Below, piece after piece: positions 16,904-31,800 of a stretch of DNA of 64,000 bases. Position numbers and translations under genes: made by a program. This stretch comes from Volvox africanus (taxonomy: Eukaryota; Chlorophyta; Chlorophyceae; Chlamydomonadales; Volvocaceae): NCBI GenBank assembly GCA_030268105.1, contig BSDZ01000078.1, forward strand, positions 7,387,501 to 7,451,500, given 5' to 3'. Below the pieces are notes generated by a model that was not told where the DNA came from, did no database searches, and was given only the letters and a program-made list of their open reading frames with translations. How positions within the stretch are numbered: position 1 is the stretch's first letter; every line of letters begins with the position of its first letter.

Positions 16904-19034
16904 TGTTGAAGTCAACAAAGCGCCCGGCCGTATTGTCCGGCGCTCCTATCGGATTAATTCCATTTAAGTCCGATCAAGCATTGTTCGTTGAAGAGCACGG
17001 TTGTTATCAGCTAGGTTAAGAAGGATATCTCAAACGGATTACGACGTTTCTGGGCATGGCGTCTTGGTAATAGAGATGTCATGTTGTCGCAGTCATGATA
17101 CATAGAGAGAATTCTAGATAAGCAAGGATTGGAGGTAGTCAGATCGAGAGCCATTCCAATAGCAGTAGGCGGGAAGATGATGAAGTGGACATACTGGAGG
17201 ATCCATCGCCTTATAGGGCACCGGTCGGCAAATTGAATAACTTGGAATTTAGTACCCGACCAGACTTAGGATATGCCCTAAGCGTACTGTCCAGGTTTAT
17301 GGGCAAGCCTAACAAGATGGCAATGGGAATGCCAATAAGGTCCATGGTACGGAGGAGAAGGTTGCGTATGCTATAGTGAAAGCGTTCGGGGGATGCCTTG
17401 TTAAGGGACAACGTATAGCGTATTGGACTTATGATGGATGATGGAATTACGTGGACGCTGATATGTGGCGATATCTGTGGAGTGTCGAAGTAAATATGTC
17501 ATGAGCAGCAGACGTTAATTGTTCCTGTAAATTTTACCTACCAACGTTTGCAAATTTAACCTACCATATAATAAAGATTGTCCTGTCCTGGTTCATGGAT
17601 AGAACCCCGTAAGTCTCACACTTGTCTCGCACAACAAAGGAATTGTACATTTAATAATCGGCAAAATTTTGGTTTCTGATTTGGCGGTAATTATATTATT
17701 TAGCTGAAGAGCAACTTTCATTTCGTTTGACCACTTCATTTCGTTTCACCACATGAAAGTGTGCCCACATTAGCAACTGAAATGAAAAAGTGGCAAATGT
17801 TCGAAAACTTATTGAATACTAAAAGGGTAAATGCGTAAGCAATTGCACCAGCAGTTTAACATTTAAAAGCCCGCACCATAATGATAGCCCGCACCATAAC
17901 TGTTCTGACGGAAAATAAATTTTTCAGCTGAAGAGCAATGATAAAGGCCAATTTAAATTCGATTTCCGCAAGAAAGTGCCCAGATTGAGTATAAGCAACT
18001 GAATGCAATTCAATAAAAAAAGCAATTCAAAAAGTGGCAAAATGTCAAAATAATTTCAACACGATTCAAAGCAAAAAGGGTAAATACTTAAGGAATTGCA
18101 CAAGCATCAAAATATTTCACAGCCGGCATCATAATGATTTCTGTTCTGACAAGAATTATAATATTCAATTGAATACAACATAAAGGGCAGTTTCCCATCT
18201 TTTTACCCCGTACAAAGCCAGTGGCACCCTGAGATCATCAAACCCGGCCTCCAAGCGCGGCACGCACCCGCCATTGGTTAAAGCAGTTGCCGGCTGATGG
18301 CACCCCGGGGGAATGCCGGGTAAATTTTCAGCTGAAGAGCAATAATGAGGGCCAGTTCAATTTTGATTTTGAACACTCATGAGTGAAAGAATGTCAGCAA
18401 ATATGAGGGGGGGCCGGACGCTTTGCTGACACACAACAATTCACTCAATACGCAAGGATACTATAATGGTGTCGTACTGAAGATAACTGAACATAACATC
18501 ACCCATTAGTGCACAACTTCCTTTGTTTGCATGCACATTTGTTATAAAATAGATAACACAGTACACTTCTCCTCCCTATCCAGGCAGCCTTTTCTATGTC
18601 AAGTTGTATGCCATCCCCATTTCGTGGCGGCAGAAGGGTGACTTCATCTCTGGTAGAGCCTTTGCAAACGTTGCAGGTAACATCTCCGTACGGCAGTATA
18701 CCAGCACTACTTCCCCACTTGCAACACTCTCCCGGTGCTTTACATCAACATGCTTCGTTCTTGATGCATATATGGGATATTTGCCTAGGTTCATCACTCC
18801 TCGCGAGTACACCCAGATCTTAATTTTTGAGTTGTTGATGTCCATGCCTCCGCGCATTTGGTTAAGCATTTGGCTTCTCGAACTGCACAGGGCTTCTCCG
18901 CTTCCACGGATGTAGCCACTCTTCACTTCATGCCCTTATCAGCCTTGGCTTGGCGTAATCCTTATTCCTAACTTGTCATCACCTCGACGAATATGGATAT
19001 TATCAGGACGCCGCTCAGAAAAGCTGTAGATAGG
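16904..19034 (+). repeat. satellite monomer 3 (2131 bp, subfamily A)
   Basis: Shares gttcgTTgaag (instead of TCgaag) and aaaggAattg with monomer 4 only among subfamily A, so 3 and 4 are probably a recent local duplication. Confidence 0.95.
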
Positions 19035-21165
19035 TGTTGAAGTCAACAAAGCGCCCGGCCGTATTGTCCGGCGCTCCTATCGGATTAATTCCATTTAAGT
19101 CCGATCAAGCATTGTTCGTTGAAGAGCACGGTTGTTATCAGCTAGGTTAAGAAGGATATCTCAAACGGATTACGACGTTTCTGGGCATGGCGTCTTGGTA
19201 ATAGAGATGTCATGTTGTCGCAGTCATGATACATAGAGAGAATTCTAGATAAGCAAGGATTGGAGGTAGTCAGATCGAGAGCCATTCCAATAGCAGTAGG
19301 CGGGAAGATGATGAAGTGGACATACTGGAGGATCCATCGCCTTATAGGGCACCGGTCGGCAAATTGAATAACTTGGAATTTAGTACCCGACCAGACTTAG
19401 GATATGCCCTAAGCGTACTGTCCAGGTTTATGGGCAAGCCTAACAAGATGGCAATGGGAATGCCAATAAGGTCCATGGTACGGAGGAGAAGGTTGCGTAT
19501 GCTATAGTGAAAGCGTTCGGGGGATGCCTTGTTAAGGGACAACGTATAGCGTATTGGACTTATGATGGATGATGGAATTACGTGGACGCTGATATGTGGC
19601 GATATCTGTGGAGTGTCGAAGTAAATATGTCATGAGCAGCAGACGTTAATTGTTCCTGTAAATTTTACCTACCAACGTTTGCAAATTTAACCTACCATAT
19701 AATAAAGATTGTCCTGTCCTGGTTCATGGATAGAACCCCGTAAGTCTCACACTTGTCTCGCACAACAAAGGAATTGTACATTTAATAATCGGCAAAATTT
19801 TGGTTTCTGATTTGGCGGTAATTATATTATTTAGCTGAAGAGCAACTTTCATTTCGTTTGACCACTTCATTTCGTTTCACCACATGAAAGTGTGCCCACA
19901 TTAGCAACTGAAATGAAAAAGTGGCAAATGTTCGAAAACTTATTGAATACTAAAAGGGTAAATGCGTAAGCAATTGCACCAGCAGTTTAACATTTAAAAG
20001 CCCGCACCATAATGATAGCCCGCACCATAACTGTTCTGACGGAAAATAAATTTTTCAGCTGAAGAGCAATGATAAAGGCCAATTTAAATTCGATTTCCGC
20101 AAGAAAGTGCCCAGATTGAGTATAAGCAACTGAATGCAATTCAATAAAAAAAGCAATTCAAAAAGTGGCAAAATGTCAAAATAATTTCAACACGATTCAA
20201 AGCAAAAAGGGTAAATACTTAAGGAATTGCACAAGCATCAAAATATTTCACAGCCGGCATCATAATGATTTCTGTTCTGACAAGAATTATAATATTCAAT
20301 TGAATACAACATAAAGGGCAGTTTCCCATCTTTTTACCCCGTACAAAGCCAGTGGCACCCTGAGATCATCAAACCCGGCCTCCAAGCGCGGCACGCACCC
20401 GCCATTGGTTAAAGCAGTTGCCGGCTGATGGCACCCCGGGGGAATGCCGGGTAAATTTTCAGCTGAAGAGCAATAATGAGGGCCAGTTCAATTTTGATTT
20501 TGAACACTCATGAGTGAAAGAATGTCAGCAAATATGAGGGGGGGCCGGACGCTTTGCTGACACACAACAATTCACTCAATACGCAAGGATACTATAATGG
20601 TGTCGTACTGAAGATAACTGAACATAACATCACCCATTAGTGCACAACTTCCTTTGTTTGCATGCACATTTGTTATAAAATAGATAACACAGTACACTTC
20701 TCCTCCCTATCCAGGCAGCCTTTTCTATGTCAAGTTGTATGCCATCCCCATTTCGTGGCGGCAGAAGGGTGACTTCATCTCTGGTAGAGCCTTTGCAAAC
20801 GTTGCAGGTAACATCTCCGTACGGCAGTATACCAGCACTACTTCCCCACTTGCAACACTCTCCCGGTGCTTTACATCAACATGCTTCGTTCTTGATGCAT
20901 ATATGGGATATTTGCCTAGGTTCATCACTCCTCGCGAGTACACCCAGATCTTAATTTTTGAGTTGTTGATGTCCATGCCTCCGCGCATTTGGTTAAGCAT
21001 TTGGCTTCTCGAACTGCACAGGGCTTCTCCGCTTCCACGGATGTAGCCACTCTTCACTTCATGCCCTTATCAGCCTTGGCTTGGCGTAATCCTTATTCCT
21101 AACTTGTCATCACCTCGACGAATATGGATATTATCAGGACGCCGCTCAGAAAAGCTGTAGATAGG
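19035..21165 (+). repeat. satellite monomer 4 (2131 bp, subfamily A)
   Basis: Carries the same two private marks as monomer 3 (gttcgTTgaag, aaaggAattg). Confidence 0.95.
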
Positions 21166-23296
21166 TGTTGAAGTCAACAAAGCGCCCGGCCGTATTGTCC
21201 GGCGCTCCTATCGGATTAATTCCATTTAAGTCCGATCAAGCATTGTTCGTCGAAGAGCACGGTTGTTATCAGCTAGGTTAAGAAGGATATCTCAAACGGA
21301 TTAAGACGTTTCTGGGCATGGCGTCTTGGTAATAGAGATGTCATGTTGTCGCAGTCATGATACATAGAGAGAATTCTAGATAAGCAAGGATTGGAGGTAG
21401 TCAGATCGAGAGCCATTCCAATAGCAGTAGGCGGGAAGATGATGAAGTGGACATACTGGAGGATCCATCGCCTTATAGGGCACCGGTCGGCAAATTGAAT
21501 AACTTGGAATTTAGTACCCGACCAGACTTAGGATATGCCCTAAGCGTACTGTCCAGGTTTATGGGCAAGCCTAACAAGATGGCAATGGGAATGCCAATAA
21601 GGTCCATGGTACGGAGGAGAAGGTTGCGTATGCTATAGTGAAAGCGTTCGGGGGATGCCTTGTTAAGGGACAACGTATAGCGTATTGGACTTATGATGGA
21701 TGATGGAATTACGTGGACGCTGATATGTGGCGATATCTGTGGAGTGTCGAAGTAAATATGTCATGAGCAGCAGACGTTAATTGTTCCTGTAAATTTTACC
21801 TACCAACGTTTGCAAATTTAACCTACCATATAATAAAGATTGTCCTGTCCTGGTTCATGGATAGAACCCCGTAAGTCTCACACTTGTCTCGCACAACAAA
21901 GGCATTGTACATTTAATAATCGGCAAAATTTTGGTTTCTGATTTGGCGGTAATTATATTATTTAGCTGAAGAGCAACTTTCATTTCGTTTGACCACTTCA
22001 TTTCGTTTCACCACATGAAAGTGTGCCCACATTAGCAACTGAAATGAAAAAGTGGCAAATGTTCGAAAACTTATTGAATACTAAAAGGGTAAATGCGTAA
22101 GCAATTGCACCAGCAGTTTAACATTTAAAAGCCCGCACCATAATGATAGCCCGCACCATAACTGTTCTGACGGAAAATAAATTTTTCAGCTGAAGAGCAA
22201 TGATAAAGGCCAATTTAAATTCGATTTCCGCAAGAAAGTGCCCAGATTGAGTATAAGCAACTGAATGCAATTCAATAAAAAAAGCAATTCAAAAAGTGGC
22301 AAAATGTCAAAATAATTTCAACACGATTCAAAGCAAAAAGGGTAAATACTTAAGGAATTGCACAAGCATCAAAATATTTCACAGCCGGCATCATAATGAT
22401 TTCTGTTCTGACAAGAATTATAATATTCAATTGAATACAACATAAAGGGCAGTTTCCCATCTTTTTACCCCGTACAAAGCCAGTGGCACCCTGAGATCAT
22501 CAAACCCGGCCTCCAAGCGCGGCACGCACCCGCCATTGGTTAAAGCAGTTGCCGGCTGATGGCACCCCGGGGGAATGCCGGGTAAATTTTCAGCTGAAGA
22601 GCAATAATGAGGGCCAGTTCAATTTTGATTTTGAACACTCATGAGTGAAAGAATGTCAGCAAATATGAGGGGGGGCCGGACGCTTTGCTGACACACAACA
22701 ATTCACTCAATACGCAAGGATACTATAATGGTGTCGTACTGAAGATAACTGAACATAACATCACCCATTAGTGCACAACTTCCTTTGTTTGCATGCACAT
22801 TTGTTATAAAATAGATAACACAGTACACTTCTCCTCCCTATCCAGGCAGCCTTTTCTATGTCAAGTTGTATGCCATCCCCATTTCGTGGCGGCAGAAGGG
22901 TGACTTCATCTCTGGTAGAGCCTTTGCAAACGTTGCAGGTAACATCTCCGTACGGCAGTATACCAGCACTACTTCCCCACTTGCAACACTCTCCCGGTGC
23001 TTTACATCAACATGCTTCGTTCTTGATGCATATATGGGATATTTGCCTAGGTTCATCACTCCTCGCGAGTACACCCAGATCTTAATTTTTGAGTTGTTGA
23101 TGTCCATGCCTCCGCGCATTTGGTTAAGCATTTGGCTTCTCGAACTGCACAGGGCTTCTCCGCTTCCACGGATGTAGCCACTCTTCACTTCATGCCCTTA
23201 TCAGCCTTGGCTTGGCGTAATCCTTATTCCTAACTTGTCATCACCTCGACGAATATGGATATTATCAGGACGCCGCTCAGAAAAGCTGTAGATAGG
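21166..23296 (+). repeat. satellite monomer 5 (2131 bp, subfamily A, ggattaAgacg)
   Basis: Has ggattaAgacg (near 21303) where most monomers have ggattaCgacg. The same mark occurs only in monomers 8 and 15, linking the three. Confidence 0.95.
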
Positions 23297-25427
23297 TGTT
23301 GAAGTCAACAAAGCGCCCGGCCGTATTGTCCGGCGCTCCTATCGGATTAATTCCATTTAAGTCCGATCAAGCATTGTTCGTCGAAGAGCACGGTTGTTAT
23401 CAGCTAGGTTAAGAAGGATATCTCAAACGGATTACGACGTTTCTGGGCATGGCGTCTTGGTAATAGAGATGTCATGTTGTCGCAGTCATGATACATAGAG
23501 AGAATTCTAGATAAGCAAGGATTGGAGGTAGTCAGATCGAGAGCCATTCCAATAGCAGTAGGCGGGAAGATGATGAAGTGGACATACTGGAGGATCCATC
23601 GCCTTATAGGGCACCGGTCGGCAAATTGAATAACTTGGAATTTAGTACCCGACCAGACTTAGGATATGCCCTAAGCGTACTGTCCAGGTTTATGGGCAAG
23701 CCTAACAAGATGGCAATGGGAATGCCAATAAGGTCCATGGTACGGAGGAGAAGGTTGCGTATGCTATAGTGAAAGCGTTCGGGGGATGCCTTGTTAAGGG
23801 ACAACGTATAGCGTATTGGACTTATGATGGATGATGGAATTACGTGGACGCTGATATGTGGCGATATCTGTGGAGTGTCGAAGTAAATATGTCATGAGCA
23901 GCAGACGTTAATTGTTCCTGTAAATTTTACCTACCAACGTTTGCAAATTTAACCTACCATATAATAAAGATTGTCCTGTCCTGGTTCATGGATAGAACCC
24001 CGTAAGTCTCACACTTGTCTCGCACAACAAAGGCATTGTACATTTAATAATCGGCAAAATTTTGGTTTCTGATTTGGCGGTAATTATATTATTTAGCTGA
24101 AGAGCAACTTTCATTTCGTTTGACCACTTCATTTCGTTTCACCACATGAAAGTGTGCCCACATTAGCAACTGAAATGAAAAAGTGGCAAATGTTCGAAAA
24201 CTTATTGAATACTAAAAGGGTAAATGCGTAAGCAATTGCACCAGCAGTTTAACATTTAAAAGCCCGCACCATAATGATAGCCCGCACCATAACTGTTCTG
24301 ACGGAAAATAAATTTTTCAGCTGAAGAGCAATGATAAAGGCCAATTTAAATTCGATTTCCGCAAGAAAGTGCCCAGATTGAGTATAAGCAACTGAATGCA
24401 ATTCAATAAAAAAAGCAATTCAAAAAGTGGCAAAATGTCAAAATAATTTCAACACGATTCAAAGCAAAAAGGGTAAATACTTAAGGAATTGCACAAGCAT
24501 CAAAATATTTCACAGCCGGCATCATAATGATTTCTGTTCTGACAAGAATTATAATATTCAATTGAATACAACATAAAGGGCAGTTTCCCATCTTTTTACC
24601 CCGTACAAAGCCAGTGGCACCCTGAGATCATCAAACCCGGCCTCCAAGCGCGGCACGCACCCGCCATTGGTTAAAGCAGTTGCCGGCTGATGGCACCCCG
24701 GGGGAATGCCGGGTAAATTTTCAGCTGAAGAGCAATAATGAGGGCCAGTTCAATTTTGATTTTGAACACTCATGAGTGAAAGAATGTCAGCAAATATGAG
24801 GGGGGGCCGGACGCTTTGCTGACACACAACAATTCACTCAATACGCAAGGATACTATAATGGTGTCGTACTGAAGATAACTGAACATAACATCACCCATT
24901 AGTGCACAACTTCCTTTGTTTGCATGCACATTTGTTATAAAATAGATAACACAGTACACTTCTCCTCCCTATCCAGGCAGCCTTTTCTATGTCAAGTTGT
25001 ATGCCATCCCCATTTCGTGGCGGCAGAAGGGTGACTTCATCTCTGGTAGAGCCTTTGCAAACGTTGCAGGTAACATCTCCGTACGGCAGTATACCAGCAC
25101 TACTTCCCCACTTGCAACACTCTCCCGGTGCTTTACATCAACATGCTTCGTTCTTGATGCATATATGGGATATTTGCCTAGGTTCATCACTCCTCGCGAG
25201 TACACCCAGATCTTAATTTTTGAGTTGTTGATGTCCATGCCTCCGCGCATTTGGTTAAGCATTTGGCTTCTCGAACTGCACAGGGCTTCTCCGCTTCCAC
25301 GGATGTAGCCACTCTTCACTTCATGCCCTTATCAGCCTTGGCTTGGCGTAATCCTTATTCCTAACTTGTCATCACCTCGACGAATATGGATATTATCAGG
25401 ACGCCGCTCAGAAAAGCTGTAGATAGG
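23297..25427 (+). repeat. satellite monomer 6 (2131 bp, subfamily A)
   Basis: Its second half is where the first seven-monomer block begins. From there on it matches monomer 13, while its first half (subfamily A) differs from the subfamily B first half of monomer 13. Confidence 0.95.
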
Positions 25428-27558
25428 TGTTGAAGTCAACAAAGCGCCCGGCCGTATTGTCCGGCGCTCCTATCGGATTAATTCCATTTAAGTCCGATCA
25501 AGCATTGTTCGTCGAAGAGCACGGTTGTTATCAGCTAGGTTAAGAAGGATATCTCAAACGGATTACGACGTTTCTGGGCATGGCGTCTTGGTAATAGAGA
25601 TGTCATGTTGTCGCAGTCATGATACATAGAGAGAATTCTAGATAAGCAAGGATTGGAGGTAGTCAGATCGAGAGCCATTCCAATAGCAGTAGGCGGGAAG
25701 ATGATGAAGTGGACATACTGGAGGATCCATCGCCTTATAGGGCACCGGTCGGCAAATTGAATAACTTGGAATTTAGTACCCGACCAGACTTAGGATATGC
25801 CCTAAGCGTACTGTCCAGGTTTATGGGCAAGCCTAACAAGATGGCAATGGGAATGCCAATAAGGTCCATGGTACGGAGGAGAAGGTTGCGTATGCTATAG
25901 TGAAAGCGTTCGGGGGATGCCTTGTTAAGGGACAACGTATAGCGTATTGGACTTATGATGGATGATGGAATTACGTGGACGCTGATATGTGGCGATATCT
26001 GTGGAGTGTCGAAGTAAATATGTCATGAGCAGCAGACGTTAATTGTTCCTGTAAATTTTACCTACCAACGTTTGCAAATTTAACCTACCATATAATAAAG
26101 ATTGTCCTGTCCTGGTTCATGGATAGAACCCCGTAAGTCTCACACTTGTCTCGCACAACAAAGGCATTGTACATTTAATAATCGGCAAAATTTTGGTTTC
26201 TGATTTGGCGGTAATTATATTATTTAGCTGAAGAGCAACTTTCATTTCGTTTGACCACTTCATTTCGTTTCACCACATGAAAGTGTGCCCACATTAGCAA
26301 CTGAAATGAAAAAGTGGCAAATGTTCGAAAACTTATTGAATACTAAAAGGGTAAATGCGTAAGCAATTGCACCAGCAGTTTAACATTTAAAAGCCCGCAC
26401 CATAATGATAGCCCGCACCATAACTGTTCTGACGGAAAATAAATTTTTCAGCTGAAGAGCAATGATAAAGGCCAATTTAAATTCGATTTCCGCAAGAAAG
26501 TGCCCAGATTGAGTATAAGCAACTGAATGCAATTCAATAAAAAAAGCAATTCAAAAAGTGGCAAAATGTCAAAATAATTTCAACACGATTCAAAGCAAAA
26601 AGGGTAAATACTTAAGGAATTGCACAAGCATCAAAATATTTCACAGCCGGCATCATAATGATTTCTGTTCTGACAAGAATTATAATATTCAATTGAATAC
26701 AACATAAAGGGCAGTTTCCCATCTTTTTACCCCGTACAAAGCCAGTGGCACCCTGAGATCATCAAACCCGGCCTCCAAGCGCGGCACGCACCCGCCATTG
26801 GTTAAAGCAGTTGCCGGCTGATGGCACCCCGGGGGAATGCCGGGTAAATTTTCAGCTGAAGAGCAATAATGAGGGCCAGTTCAATTTTGATTTTGAACAC
26901 TCATGAGTGAAAGAATGTCAGCAAATATGAGGGGGGGCCGGACGCTTTGCTGACACACAACAATTCACTCAATACGCAAGGATACTATAATGGTGTCGTA
27001 CTGAAGATAACTGAACATAACATCACCCATTAGTGCACAACTTCCTTTGTTTGCATGCACATTTGTTATAAAATAGATAACACAGTACACTTCTCCTCCC
27101 TATCCAGGCAGCCTTTTCTATGTCAAGTTGTATGCCATCCCCATTTCGTGGCGGCAGAAGGGTGACTTCATCTCTGGTAGAGCCTTTGCAAACGTTGCAG
27201 GTAACATCTCCGTACGGCAGTATACCAGCACTACTTCCCCACTTGCAACACTCTCCCGGTGCTTTACATCAACATGCTTCGTTCTTGATGCATATATGGG
27301 ATATTTGCCTAGGTTCATCACTCCTCGCGAGTACACCCAGATCTTAATTTTTGAGTTGTTGATGTCCATGCCTCCGCGCATTTGGTTAAGCATTTGGCTT
27401 CTCGAACTGCACAGGGCTTCTCCGCTTCCACGGATGTAGCCACTCTTCACTTCATGCCCTTATCAGCCTTGGCTTGGCGTAATCCTTATTCCTAACTTGT
27501 CATCACCTCGACGAATATGGATATTATCAGGACGCCGCTCAGAAAAGCTGTAGATAGG
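25428..27558 (+). repeat. satellite monomer 7 (2131 bp, subfamily A)
   Basis: Counterpart of monomer 14. Plain subfamily A, with catcActcct in the RNase H relic. Confidence 0.95.
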
Positions 27559-29689
27559 TGTTGAAGTCAACAAAGCGCCCGGCCGTATTGTCCGGCGCTC
27601 CTATCGGATTAATTCCATTTAAGTCCGATCAAGCATTGTTCGTCGAAGAGCACGGTTGTTATCAGCTAGGTTAAGAAGGATATCTCAAACGGATTAAGAC
27701 GTTTCTGGGCATGGCGTCTTGGTAATAGAGATGTCATGTTGTCGCAGTCATGATACATAGAGAGAATTCTAGATAAGCAAGGATTGGAGGTAGTCAGATC
27801 GAGAGCCATTCCAATAGCAGTAGGCGGGAAGATGATGAAGTGGACATACTGGAGGATCCATCGCCTTATAGGGCACCGGTCGGCAAATTGAATAACTTGG
27901 AATTTAGTACCCGACCAGACTTAGGATATGCCCTAAGCGTACTGTCCAGGTTTATGGGCAAGCCTAACAAGATGGCAATGGGAATGCCAATAAGGTCCAT
28001 GGTACGGAGGAGAAGGTTGCGTATGCTATAGTGAAAGCGTTCGGGGGATGCCTTGTTAAGGGACAACGTATAGCGTATTGGACTTATGATGGATGATGGA
28101 ATTACGTGGACGCTGATATGTGGCGATATCTGTGGAGTGTCGAAGTAAATATGTCATGAGCAGCAGACGTTAATTGTTCCTGTAAATTTTACCTACCAAC
28201 GTTTGCAAATTTAACCTACCATATAATAAAGATTGTCCTGTCCTGGTTCATGGATAGAACCCCGTAAGTCTCACACTTGTCTCGCACAACAAAGGCATTG
28301 TACATTTAATAATCGGCAAAATTTTGGTTTCTGATTTGGCGGTAATTATATTATTTAGCTGAAGAGCAACTTTCATTTCGTTTGACCACTTCATTTCGTT
28401 TCACCACATGAAAGTGTGCCCACATTAGCAACTGAAATGAAAAAGTGGCAAATGTTCGAAAACTTATTGAATACTAAAAGGGTAAATGCGTAAGCAATTG
28501 CACCAGCAGTTTAACATTTAAAAGCCCGCACCATAATGATAGCCCGCACCATAACTGTTCTGACGGAAAATAAATTTTTCAGCTGAAGAGCAATGATAAA
28601 GGCCAATTTAAATTCGATTTCCGCAAGAAAGTGCCCAGATTGAGTATAAGCAACTGAATGCAATTCAATAAAAAAAGCAATTCAAAAAGTGGCAAAATGT
28701 CAAAATAATTTCAACACGATTCAAAGCAAAAAGGGTAAATACTTAAGGAATTGCACAAGCATCAAAATATTTCACAGCCGGCATCATAATGATTTCTGTT
28801 CTGACAAGAATTATAATATTCAATTGAATACAACATAAAGGGCAGTTTCCCATCTTTTTACCCCGTACAAAGCCAGTGGCACCCTGAGATCATCAAACCC
28901 GGCCTCCAAGCGCGGCACGCACCCGCCATTGGTTAAAGCAGTTGCCGGCTGATGGCACCCCGGGGGAATGCCGGGTAAATTTTCAGCTGAAGAGCAATAA
29001 TGAGGGCCAGTTCAATTTTGATTTTGAACACTCATGAGTGAAAGAATGTCAGCAAATATGAGGGGGGGCCGGACGCTTTGCTGACACACAACAATTCACT
29101 CAATACGCAAGGATACTATAATGGTGTCGTACTGAAGATAACTGAACATAACATCACCCATTAGTGCACAACTTCCTTTGTTTGCATGCACATTTGTTAT
29201 AAAATAGATAACACAGTACACTTCTCCTCCCTATCCAGGCAGCCTTTTCTATGTCAAGTTGTATGCCATCCCCATTTCGTGGCGGCAGAAGGGTGACTTC
29301 ATCTCTGGTAGAGCCTTTGCAAACGTTGCAGGTAACATCTCCGTACGGCAGTATACCAGCACTACTTCCCCACTTGCAACACTCTCCCGGTGCTTTACAT
29401 CAACATGCTTCGTTCTTGATGCATATATGGGATATTTGCCTAGGTTCATCGCTCCTCGCGAGTACACCCAGATCTTAATTTTTGAGTTGTTGATGTCCAT
29501 GCCTCCGCGCATTTGGTTAAGCATTTGGCTTCTCGAACTGCACAGGGCTTCTCCGCTTCCACGGATGTAGCCACTCTTCACTTCATGCCCTTATCAGCCT
29601 TGGCTTGGCGTAATCCTTATTCCTAACTTGTCATCACCTCGACGAATATGGATATTATCAGGACGCCGCTCAGAAAAGCTGTAGATAGG
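27559..29689 (+). repeat. satellite monomer 8 (2131 bp, subfamily A, ggattaAgacg)
   Basis: Counterpart of monomer 15. The last subfamily A unit before the switch to B, with catcGctcct at about 29,449. Confidence 0.95.
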
Positions 29690-31800
29690 TGTTGAAGTCA
29701 ACAAAGCGCCCGGCCGTATTGTCCGGCGCTCCTATCGGATTAATTCCATTTAAGTCCGATCAAGCATTGTTCGTCGAAGAGCACGGTTGTTATCAGCTAG
29801 GTTAAGAAGGATATCTCAAACGGATTACGACGTTTCTGGGCATGGCGTCTTGATAATAGAGATGTCATGTTGTCGCAGTCATGATACATAGAGAGAATTC
29901 TAGATAAGCAAGGATTGGAGGTAGTCAGATCGAGAGCCATTCCAATAGCAGTAGGCGTGAAGATGATGAAGTGGACATACTGGAGGATCCATCGCCTTAT
30001 AGGGCACTGGTCGGCAAATTGAATAACTTGGAATTTAGTACCCGACCAGACTTAGGATATGCCCTAAGCGTACTGTCCAGGTTTATGGGCAAGCCTAACA
30101 AGATGGCCATGGGAATGCCAATAAGGTCCATGGTACGGAGGAGATGGTTGCGTATGCTATAGTGAAAGCGTTCGGGGGATGCCTTGTTAAGGGACAACGT
30201 ATAGCGTATTGGACTTATGATGGATGATGGAATTACGTGGACGCTGATATGTGGCGATATCTGTGGAGTGTCATGAGCAGCAGACGTTAATTGTTCCTGT
30301 AAATTTTACCTACCAACGTTTGCAAATTTAACCTACCATATAATAAAGATTGTCCTGTCCTGGTTCGTGGATAGAACCCCGTAAGTCTTGTCTCGCACAA
30401 CAAAGGCATTGTACATTTAATAATCGGCAAAATTTTGGTTTCTGATTTGGCGGTAATTATATTATTTAGCTGAAGAGCAACTTTCATTTCGTTTGACCAC
30501 TTCATTTCGTTTCACCACATGAAAGTGTGCCCACATTAGCAACTGAAATGAAAAAGTGGCAAATGTTCGAAAACTTATTGAATACTAAAAGGGTAAATGC
30601 GTAAGCAATTGCACCAGCAGTTTAACATTTAAAAGCCCGCACCATAATGATAGCCCGCACCATAACTGTTCTGACGGAAAATAAATTTTTCAGCTGAAGA
30701 GCAATGATAAAGGCCAATTTAAATTCGATTTCCGCAAGAAAGTGCCCAGATTGAGTATAAGCAACTGAATGCAATTCAATAAAAAAAGCAATTCAAAAAG
30801 TGGCAAAATGTCAAAATAATTTCAACACGATTCAAAGCAAAAAGGGTAAATACTTAAGGAATTGCACAAGCATTAAAATATTTCACAGCCGGCATCATAA
30901 TGATTTCTGTTCTGACAAGAATTATAATATTCAATTGAATACAACATAAAGGGCAGTTTCCCATCTTTTTACCCCATACAAAGCCAGTGGCACCCTGAGA
31001 TCATCAAACCCGGCCTCCAAGCGCGGCACGCACCCGCCATTGGTTAAAGCAGTTGCCGGCTGATGGCACCCCGGGGGAATGCCGGGTAAATTTTCAGCCG
31101 AAGAGCAATAATGAGGGCCAGTTCAATTTTGATTTTGAACACTCATGAGTGAAAGAATGTCAGCAAATATGAGGGGGGGCCGGACGCTTTGCTGACACAC
31201 AACAATTCACTCAATACGCAAGGATACTATAATGGTGTCGTACTGAAGATAACTGAACATAACATCACCCATTAGTGCACAACTTCCTTTGTTTGCATGC
31301 ACATTTGTTATAAAATAGATAACACAGTACACTTCTCCTCCCTATCCAGGCAGCCTTTTCTATGTCAAGTTGTATGCCATCCCCATTTCGTGGCGGCAGA
31401 AGGGTGACTTCATCTCTGGTAGAGCCTTTGCAAACGTTGCAGGTAACATCTCCGTACGGCAGTATACCAGCACTACTTCCCCACTTGCAACACTCTCCCG
31501 GTGCTTTACATCAACATGCTTCGTTCTTGATGCATATATGGGATATTTGCCTAGGTTCATCACTCCTCGCGAGTACACCCAGATCTTAATTTTTGAGTTG
31601 TTGATGTCCATGCCTCCGCGCATTTGGTTAAGCATTTGGCTTCTCGAACTGCACAGGGCTTCTCCGCTTCCACGGATGTAGCCACTCTTCACTTCATGCC
31701 CTTATCAGCCTTGGCTTGGCGTAATCCTTATTCCTAACTTGTCATCACCTCGACGAATATGGATATTATCAGGACGCCGCTCAGAAAAGCTGTAGATAGG
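29690..31800 (+). repeat. satellite monomer 9 (2111 bp, subfamily B, both deletions)
   Basis: Lacks 14 bp (gtgtcATGAG where longer units have gtgtc-gaagtaaatatgtc-atgag) and 6 bp (taagtcttgtctcg for taagtctcacacttgtctcg). Also has ggttcGtgg, gatggcCatggg and agCCgaagag. Counterpart of monomer 16. Confidence 0.95.

Noticed and set aside
30287..30505. A 72-codon - strand ORF in some monomers (also at 32398, 45151, 47262).
   Set aside because: It appears only in units with both the 14-bp and 6-bp deletions, which merge frames by chance. No recognisable domain.
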